Assembly (NCBI GenBank): GCA_021399435.1 | Contig: JAJTUP010000002.1 | Span: 2,356,001-2,420,000, forward strand | Source of the DNA: Diaporthe sp. PMI_573 | Lineage: Eukaryota; Ascomycota; Sordariomycetes; Diaporthales; Diaporthaceae | Direction of reading: 5' to 3' | Length of the DNA stretch: 64,000 nt | In this document: piece after piece, positions 55,049 to 64,000 of the stretch | Numbering within the stretch: the stretch's first letter is position 1 | Layout of the letters: each line of letters begins with the position of its first letter | Notes under the pieces: model-generated | Told to the model about the DNA's origin: nothing | The model's database searches: none | What the model saw: the letters and a program-made list of their open reading frames with translations, nothing else | Translations under genes and position numbers: made by a program

Positions 55049-56074
55049 ATGCGAACCACGTGGAGGACAATTGTCTCTATTAGTCGCAGCCCAAGATCTC
55101 CTGCGTCCCGTCTCATACCGATCAAGTGGTTCAAGAGAAACATGGCGTCCGAGAGCCCCGCCTTGGTGCTGAAGAAGCCCGTCAAGCTGGCTTGCATCCA
55201 GCTCGCCAGTGGCGCCGACAAGAACGCCAACCTCGCAAATGCGCGGGAGAAAGTCCACGAGGCCGCCAAGACGGGCGCGAAGATCATCGTCCTCCCGGAG
55301 TGCTTCAACTCGCCCTACGGGTGCGACTACTTCCCCTCGTACGCCGAGCAGCTGCTGCCGTCGCCGCCAAGCAGGGGGCAGAGTCCCAGCTACCACGCCC
55401 TGTCGGATATGGCCAGGGAGACCGGGACGTACCTGGTCGGCGGCTCGATACCGGAGTCGGAGCAGCAAGGCAAGGGGGACAAGAAGCTGTACTACAACAC
55501 GTCGCTGGTTTTCGGGCCGAGCGGGGACCTGCTGGCTAAGCACAGGAAGGTGCACCTGTTTGACATTGACATCCCCGGCAAGATCACGTTCAGGGAGTCC
55601 GACGTCCTCTCTCCGGGGAACAAGCTCACCATCGTCGACCTGCCCGAGTACGGCAAGATTGCCGTGGCAATTTGCTACGACATTCGCTTTCCCGAGCTTG
55701 CAATGGTAGCCGCCCGTAAGGGCTGCTTTGCGCTGATATACCCCGGTGCCTTCAACACCACCACGGGCCCGCTCCACTGGAGCCTTCAGGGGCGGGCTAG
55801 GGCCATGGACAACCAGGTATACGTCGCGCTGTGCTCCCCAGCTCGGGACGTGAGCGCGACGTACCCTGCCTATGGCCACAGCCTCGTGGTTGATCCGATG
55901 GCGCAGGTGGTCGTGGAGGCGGAGGAAAAGGAGACAATAGTCACCGCGGAGCTGACCGGGGAGAAGATCGAGGAGACGAGGAAAGGGATACCGCTGAGGG
56001 ACCAGAGGCGATTTGACGTGTACCCCGATATAAGTCAGGGCAAAATACAATTTGGCGACAAGGGGCAGATTTAA
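55049..56074 (+). CDS. nit3: Omega-amidase, nitrilase family (Nit2/NIT3 type)
   Basis: Single exon. The longer reading starts at 55049 (341 residues), the shorter at 55142 (310 residues, MASESPALVL). The nitrilase catalytic triad is present: Glu84 in LPECFNSPYG, Lys167 in KHRKVHLFDID and Cys209 in AICYDIRFPE (numbered from the long form). Other family features are GGSIPE, YNTSLVFGPSG, FRESDVLSPG and RARAMDNQVYV. The enzyme hydrolyses alpha-ketoglutaramate and alpha-ketosuccinamate, the by-products of glutamine and asparagine transamination. The 31-residue N-terminal extension is rich in Arg and Ser, lacks acidic residues and could act as a mitochondrial presequence, so two forms may be made. 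A deaminated-glutathione amidase role (Nit1 type) is less likely. Confidence 0.92.
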   Translation: MRTTWRTIVSISRSPRSPASRLIPIKWFKRNMASESPALVLKKPVKLACIQLASGADKNANLANAREKVHEAAKTGAKIIVLPECFNSPYGCDYFPSYAEQLLPSPPSRGQSPSYHALSDMARETGTYLVGGSIPESEQQGKGDKKLYYNTSLVFGPSGDLLAKHRKVHLFDIDIPGKITFRESDVLSPGNKLTIVDLPEYGKIAVAICYDIRFPELAMVAARKGCFALIYPGAFNTTTGPLHWSLQGRARAMDNQVYVALCSPARDVSATYPAYGHSLVVDPMAQVVVEAEEKETIVTAELTGEKIEETRKGIPLRDQRRFDVYPDISQGKIQFGDKGQI

Positions 56075-56176
56075 TTAGACCAAAATTTGGGGACGCCAAG
56101 ATTCTGGCCTCGAAAGGGTATATATCAAATCTATTTGCAAGCCTCGAACGCTTGCTTTTCTCGATCCATCACGGTT

Positions 56177-56191
56177 CCCCCCCCCCCCCCC
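56177..56191 (+). repeat. Poly-C run (15)
   Basis: Fifteen C residues between the convergent 3' ends of the omega-amidase and spermidine synthase genes. Confidence 0.9.
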
Positions 56192-56338
56192 GGTGTGATC
56201 GACCCTTTTCGTAGCCTTGTCCAATCATCGTGACGGCTCGGCCTGGCTCTGATCCTTAGGGTCCTTTCCCTCGTGACAAGGAATTCGTCGGCCGCCCCAG
56301 CCTCACGATATCAGGACACACCTGATCAATACTGCCAC

Positions 56339-58019
<1,681 letters not shown>

Positions 58020-58734
58020 CTTGGCGGGGAGTGAGGTATGGCAAAGACGCCGAGAAGTACAGGGAGGCAGTGATGCTGTAAAAGGTGAGGGTGTCGCTGG
58101 GCGTGTTGAAGGGCAGTGATGGAACAAGCTCTTGTTCGCGAAACGGGTTCGTGGGGTGAAGTTGCGGAGTAGTCTCAGGCTGCTGCTATATCTCGATTGG
58201 GCAAAGAAAAATTTTCCCATTGCCCAAAGCAAACAAACCTACCGAGCCTGCAAGGTCAACATGCAACAAGCATGTGGATGTTGTCCAAATAACCAGGATC
58301 TTCCCAACCGGCTTGATGCAAAAGCTGAATGCTATCGTGCCTGACAGAATATAGCAAGACAAGGTACTGATGCATCCAGCAGTCGGCTCCATTTGCCCTG
58401 CCAACCTGCCTCTACATTGATAGCACGTACGTACCATGTAGACAGGGCTGGATCGGTAGCCCTCGATGGACGTCATGGCAAGTTCTGCCGCTGCTCGCCG
58501 CCCAAACCACCGAGTACGTACCCACCAATAGGCATGTCAAGCACTTGGTTGAGCACAGCATGCGAATTCAAAGTCTGGAAATGTGACTACTTTTGGGCCA
58601 GCTAGAGACACCATGCTGTACACTGGGCGCATTTCTCGTTCTTTCTGGTTTGTTTGTATGTATGATGTTGGCGGTCTTGGTGACAATGGGCTTGGGCCGG
58701 GTGTCCGCCATGCGTCCACAGCATCTAGGTCCAA

Positions 58735-58782
58735 CCTCCTACGGAATACCTCCTATGGGAAAACCTCCCTGGGGTCCCTGTT
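58735..58782 (+). repeat. Degenerate 15-16-bp minisatellite, locus C
   Basis: Three adjacent units: ACCTCCTACGGAAT, ACCTCCTATGGGAAA and ACCTCCCTGGGGTCC. They match the consensus of the arrays at 48.5 and 51.8 kb in the same orientation. Confidence 0.75.
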
Positions 58783-61700
58783 ACGGCTGAACGCGAGATC
58801 AATCTCCAATTGGTGACAAGGGAGGATCAGTCTCAGTATGCCTCCTGCCGCACAACTTTTCGATGTAGGCTGTGTCAGCTCATGAGATTGATTTAGTCGT
58901 TCACCGCATTTGCAGAGGCGACTCCCGGTTCCCCCCGGACGATCTCATGATAAGCGAGAAAGAAATTTGGCCCCGACGCAGCTGGCGCCCTGAATAGCAA
59001 CATTCTGTAAGCATTGTGAGACATCGAGCCGCCCTTTCTCTGCTGTTCAGTTTTTGGAGCCTTGATCCTCATGTTCAAGTGCCGCCCTCTCAGGTTGCAA
59101 CAACCTGAACTCACCCGGCAAGAGGCCGACCTCTCCACGACGTATAAGCTCCCCAAGATCGTAAACCAGGGTCATTGATACTTAAATTGACAAAGAACTG
59201 CTGGTGACTGGTACACAGTTTGATGTGTCGTCAGTGCTTAGCGTGGGGGCATATGGTCGCAGGATTCGAAATGTCTTGGGTGCGCGCCTTGCCAGAGGTC
59301 TCAGACGGCACAAAATGATGGGACATTATCGACGATGTGGCGTCCCTGGAGCAATAGTTCCCGTGAGCAAACTCCTGTGCACCCGTCCAGCATCACTGCT
59401 CCATTTTGGGAACGGCTTCAGTCGAAGGGCAGGCATAGATACCCCCTCGAGAAATCTGATACAGCTGTTACTTGTGCCTGACACCACTGGGGGCAGGTAT
59501 GCAGATGGTCCCTCCATCAGGTCCGGGGCACGAAGTTGCAATAGCATCAACTTTCCCCCGGGTAATGTGATTTGGCGTGTGTAGGCTAATCGCAATTCAA
59601 GCCCAACGTCACAGAAGTGCCGAAGCTACTCCACCATACCGACACGTGTATCTTCACCTCTGGCCAGGTGGTGTGCGGCCGGGCTCTTATTAAAGTGCTG
59701 ACAGCGTGCATGCTCGCTCAGCCTTGTGCTTCCGTTTCCGGAAAACAAGCCCGGGCTATAAATCTCGTTAACTGAGTTTGGTGCTCGTGAGGAAACGAGG
59801 GAAAAATACTATGCCACAGTAGATTGCGAGATCAGGAGGTTTGGGCGACCAGGCGACCAAGCGACCAAGAGAGCGTGCCGATCGGGAGACGATGTGACCT
59901 CCCAATTCCGGGAACACGAGTGGGCGAGCCGAACGAACAGGTGTGAGCGGGGGTTAGGGCGCTCCAGGGCGTTCGCAGCCATGTTGCCCGCTAGGGACTT
60001 CGCGTGCCACCCGGGTGGTCAGGGCAGCTTGGGGGGAGTCATTCGCTACCTAGGGAGTTGCGCTTGCTGACGACATGGTGATCCGGAGTTCCCACGATCG
60101 ACAGAAGCGAACAAAGAAAGAATGGGAACGCACAGTCACCGGGAGCGTGTCGCGACTCACCAGGCTCCCACACTGCCTATGAACCTTGAGGAGCCGAGCT
60201 GCCTCCAGGCCATCCTGAATGTCAAAGACCCGAACTCGCGCCTTCAAAATGACGACCCTAGTCACTAGTTCGCGAGCAAAACCAAGCTTCCCAGAGGTGC
60301 TAATCAATGAAGGAGGGGGGATGGGTGGCAGAATGCTACTAGCCCGACTAATTCCCCGAAGGACATCGGCAGAGATGGAATTGGCACCGTCCTTCTCGAC
60401 TTCTCTTTTGAGGCTCCCTGCAACAGCAAACCAGTGCCTCTGTGCCGTGCAAAGAAGGGCCCGTCCGTCCCCCCCCCCCGGAAAAAAAAAGACGAGCAAT
60501 AGCCCGCCATGTGCGAGGTGAATAGGATGTGGCTGTTGCTCCAGTCCAGGCACGCGAGCGTCGCGGTGGGAATGCATCGTCAAGGAATCCATGCAACGGC
60601 CCCGTGCTGGCTGCTGGCCGGCCCTTTGGGTTGCCACGAGCCAACGTGCCAGCGTGCCGGGGTGAATTCCCAAGGAGGTTTCAGGACCGGCCATTGACTA
60701 ATCATGTCTCTTCATTTGTTGTAGCGAGTCCTGAAAGGTCGAATCCCCGTCCCCGCCGCCGCCACTGCGATGCTGCTTCGTACCGTATACATGGCGATGC
60801 GGATTCTCCACTGTCAGGCTATTTCGGTTGCCTCAAAAAGAAGAGCTGCACTTGAGAGATGGAAAGGGGAGGACGGGTCCCAGTGCCTGGACCCAGACCG
60901 CAAGGCAGTCTTGCAGTTCATCTTTCTTCTTTGGCCGTTGCTTTTATGAAGCGAACGGCAGGAAATAATGGGGCCAATTGAGAAGAAAAAAGCAGGGCTG
61001 GTAAGGTTCCTTTGCATTGCACCACGCTGTTTGGGCGGTTTCTGTAACGTGAAATGAAGGCCTGGCAGCCCTTGTATGGATGCCTGCTCGTTGGGCAATA
61101 TGCGAGCGTGGCTGACCTAGACACGGAGTTGTTGACAAGATTATCAGCATGGCAGAGCGCCGTTTCCTCTTTGTCCCCCATTGATGAACTGGGATGGTTG
61201 TACGTGGTGTACACTGCCGGGCCCCAGCTCCTGGGCCAAGGCTTTCCGAGCGCCTGTCAAATGTCACTGCTGATCGGTCGGGCGCGTGCCGGCAATCTTA
61301 GACGCCACGACAGATCTGGAGATGGAACGCTCAGACGGTCAAGTCTTTCCAGGACATCCCTTCCAGCCCGTACCCGACAGGCGGAGCAGCCTAGCAAAAA
61401 AAAAAAAAAGCCTTCCAGTCTCCAGCCCGGGAAGCTCTGGGACTAACGTGCACGAAACGCCCAAGCTCCAAGCTGGACGGGCTTAGCATCGGGCCACTTT
61501 TGGAGGAGGGAGGAAGCGGGGGGTGGTGCAGAACCCGGTTTCGCGGGTTGGTCAGCGTTATTGCTCCTGTCACAGTCGGCGTAATACGGTCAATGTAGGT
61601 AGAATGCGCGCGGGCTGGTGGCCAATCCTGGGCACCCGACCACCAATGCGGACTCTTCCGGCTGTGACGGTCCTGCAACCAAGGTCACGACGTCGACCGG

Positions 61701-62160
61701 TGAGGGGGATCCTCTGAGCCACAAACAAGAAAACGGACGGGGTTGGCATCTCATGTCAGCGTGGTAATTAGTCAAGACGGCGTGCGAGCAGCGAGATTCG
61801 CCAGGGCCCATCACGGGCCATAAGCAGCGACATGTCGTGCACCCCTCCAAGAGGCGAAATATTGTGTGGTCTAGCTGTCTAGGTATGTGAGTAAGCACGG
61901 TAGCAGGTGGTCTGGGTACCTTCGTGTAATGATTGCGCAGCAACGCCCGCATCCTTGCGGGGGGAGTGAAGGGCGTCAAGACCCCAGACTGCAACCTTCA
62001 TGCGTTCGCTGCCTCTGCAACTTTGGTACCGGGCTACCGGCTTCTCCCTCTGCTCCAAGACGCCCTCGACGGGTACCCTGTACTGGCCCGCCCGCCCCTG
62101 GTCCACCTACTACCCACCCAAGCCCGTAAGCTTTTGTACCCGCTACTTCGCGGCGCCACG

Positions 62161-62188
62161 GGGGCATGGGGCATGGGGCATGGGGCAT
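62161..62188 (+). repeat. Tandem repeat, 4 x 7 bp
   Basis: Four perfect units of GGGGCAT. Confidence 0.95.
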
Positions 62189-62347
62189 GGGGCGAGGAGT
62201 GGGACGGGATGGCAGGGCACCTACACAGTACCTGGCTGTCCCAGCAAAAAGGAGCACGCAGCGTCGCTCTTTTGCCCAGAGCCTGACTGACAGCCTGAGT
62301 AACGCCGAAGGAGCGTGAGCAAGCGTAACCAGCGTGAGCAGTACCAG

Positions 62348-62371
62348 CAGTGGCAGTGGCAGTGGCAGTGG
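62348..62371 (+). repeat. Hexanucleotide repeat (CAGTGG)4
   Basis: Four perfect units of CAGTGG. Confidence 0.95.
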
Positions 62372-63278
62372 CAAGCAGCAGCGGGCAGAAAGAGGGCAAG
62401 TCGCTGAGAAATGAGGCCCGACCAAGAGTGGGTAACAAATCCCCAATGAAGATCCTTGGGCCTCTTCTGCTGGTACTGTGGTAGCCGAATAGCTCCGTCC
62501 AGCGCTCTAACATCATCCCCTTTGTTGCAACCTTCTCATTTCATCTCATCCGCCTTCCATTCCACCCCACACACAGACCTGGACTGCCACTGCATTTGCG
62601 TGGGCAGCAGCAGCATTCGGACCCTTTCTGCAGCACCAGAAGGCCAGCGCCGGGGACACTGGGTAGTAGTAGTCATCGAGGTGTGTTTGCCCTGCCTTAC
62701 CCTGCCCTTCCCTGCCGTATCCTGTCCTGTCGTCTTGGACCGGGTCTCTTCCCGACCCTCCTGCTACAGGGCCTACTTTCTCTCCCACGATCCATGACCC
62801 AAGATCTACGGTCCACGGCACACACACCTCTCTCAACGCCCCATATTCTCCTCCTCGACACACAGACAACATACAGTAGACATCCTCACCGAACGGCCGG
62901 CCGTCGATGCTGATAAGTGCTGTTCTGTCGCAGCTCCTGATTCGTGTCCTGGCCTAATTCAGAAAGAGGTCGCTTCCGCTGCTATCTAAGCTTGGACCCG
63001 CCGCTGCAGCTGGCACTTTCGAACCTCCACCCTCATCTTCCCAAGATCCTCCCCAGCGAGGGAACGTCCCCTTAATCTGATTGCCTCTCCTTCCCTCGCC
63101 ATCATCATCGACAACATCGCCATTTGGCTGTACACGAGGACATTCCTCAAAAAGCTTCTGCAGTCTACCCGCATCGGGGCCGTTCCACATTCTCCGCCCT
63201 GGCTGCAGTTACGGCACAACAATAAGAAGGAATCCCATTCGTCCCGATTGTATATAAACACCGTCGGAGGACGACAAC

Positions 63279-63974
63279 ATGTGCTTCGGCAGACGGAATA
63301 AAGATGAGGCCGATGCGACGCGGTCGCGCGAGCTGGACAAGATCCTTAAGGCGGACGAGAAAAGGATGCAGAAGGAGGTCAAATTACTTTTGCTCGGTAT
63401 GGCTGCACCCCGACCCTCTCCCGACCCTCTCCCGCCCCTCCCATCCTCCCAGCCTTTCAGACCACACGGGACCGACCGAGATCGGGTCAATTTCCGCGAC
63501 GCTCATTGACCAACCTCGTATCTACAGGAGCCGGAGAGTCGGGAAAGTCGACCGTGTTGAAGCAGATGAAACTCATCTACGCCACGGGGTTCAGCAAGAA
63601 CGAGAAGCTAGAGTGGAAGCCTGTCGTCTTCAACAACATCGTCCAGTCGTTCCGCCTGATATACGATGCCATGACCGAACTGAACATCGCCTTCGAGCAG
63701 CCCGAGAGTGAGGTAGGTCTTTGACAAGAAGCCCTCGAAAGATAATCACCGCCGCCGCCGCCGCCGCCCCCCCCCCCGGGTTTTGCGGCATTGGACTGGA
63801 CTGACCTTCAATACAGAAATGCATGGAGCAAATATTAGTGGACCACGAGCTAAGCCCGAACGATCACTTCCCTACCGAGTTCCTCGAGCCGATCAAAAGC
63901 CTCTGGGCCGACGAGGGCGTGAAGAAGGCCATCGCCAAGGGCAACGAATATGCGCTACACGACAATCTGGAATA
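63279..63974 (+). CDS. Heterotrimeric G-protein alpha subunit, 5' part
   Basis: Three exons are in the window (63279-63396, 63528-63712, 63817-63974); the gene continues past the right edge. The protein opens MCFGRRNKDEADATRSRELD. It has no Gly2, so no myristoylation site, but Cys2 could be palmitoylated. The P-loop G1 motif GAGESGKST (40-48) is split by intron 1 between exons. The following helix KQMKLIYATGFSKNEKLEW and the start of the helical domain (FNNIVQSFRLIYDAMTEL, then YALHDNLE) are typical. The third exon ends with TA of a Tyr codon before GTGAGT, as in the usual HDNLxY. The switch regions and G3-G5 lie outside. The MCFG start points to the group II (GNA-2-like) fungal alphas, with moderate certainty. 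Confidence 0.92.
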
Positions 63975-64000
63975 GTGAGTAGTTACCGTGCAACCCGTGG

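Larger units (their letters stand above)
58020..63278. other. 5.3-kb gene-poor region upstream of the G-alpha gene
   Basis: I see no supportable gene. The left end is the spermidine synthase promoter. It contains three units of the degenerate minisatellite (58735-58782), a C11 run (60469-60479) next to an A9 run, a GGGGCAT repeat and a CAGTGG repeat. The largest ATG-initiated frame is 60694-60050 on the minus strand (214 codons), but it reads through the homopolymer runs and has no domain. The right end is probably the long promoter and leader of the G-alpha gene. Confidence 0.5.

Noticed and set aside
55004..56050. 348-codon open frame antisense to the omega-amidase
   Set aside because: It mirrors the real gene, is rich in Arg/Leu/Val/Gly and has no recognisable motif.
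60050..60694. 214-codon minus-strand open frame
   Set aside because: It reads through C11 and A9 homopolymer runs, has random composition and no domain.
63251..63258. TATATAAA as the G-alpha TATA box
   Set aside because: It is only 20 bp before the ATG, too close to drive a transcript that includes that start; it may be chance or serve a shorter form.

Overview
The window is nuclear DNA of a filamentous ascomycete (Pezizomycotina, most likely a Sordariomycete). The evidence is short GT-AG introns, mostly 50-115 nt, often with a CTRAY-like branch site, a Zn2Cys6 regulator, a fungal G-protein alpha subunit starting MCFG, an NBR1 receptor with several ZZ domains, and wide, complex intergenic spaces. 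There is no sign of operons, plasmid genes, CRISPR arrays or intact transposons. I reconstructed 20 protein-coding genes by joining exons with splice sites and checking phase. One of them runs off the right edge.

Layout. 0.6-5.3 kb: an RRM nucleolar protein (Nop13-like) and a selective-autophagy receptor (NBR1) on opposite strands. 8.2-13.8 kb: a CofD/YvcK-family protein and a Barentsz/CASC3 exon-junction protein. 17-24.7 kb: a pepsin-like protease without a signal peptide, an aminodeoxychorismate-lyase-like enzyme, and the mitochondrial import receptor Tom70. 25.8-34.6 kb: a plasma-membrane syntaxin (Sso type), then a divergent pair, Imp4 (U3 snoRNP) and Upf1 (nonsense-mediated decay). 36.4-42.9 kb: a peroxiredoxin-like protein, a multi-span membrane protein, an NSUN-type RNA m5C methyltransferase and an unassigned small protein. 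44-51.4 kb: a full-size ABCB multidrug transporter, tail to tail with a Zn2Cys6 regulator. 52.3-58 kb: an uncharacterised 709-residue protein, an omega-amidase (NIT type) and spermidine synthase. 63.3 kb to the end: the 5' part of a G-alpha gene.

Many genes serve RNA metabolism: Nop13, Imp4, Upf1, Barentsz and NSUN. They are scattered among unrelated genes and I see no functional cluster. The ABC transporter and Zn2Cys6 regulator are the only plausible locally linked pair.

The most unusual signal is non-coding. A degenerate, tandemly reiterated element of about 15-16 bp (consensus near CCTCCTATAGGATAA, core close to palindromic) occurs at 48.5-48.75 kb, 51.84-52.13 kb and 58.73-58.78 kb. The first two copies bracket the Zn2Cys6 gene. 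A second recurring intergenic word is the 10-bp palindrome TACCTAGGTA, with four exact copies. Several genes also have notable structures: a 6-nt coding first exon in IMP4, an 18-nt internal exon in the CofD-like gene, and an in-frame, stop-free intron in the first ABC domain of the transporter.
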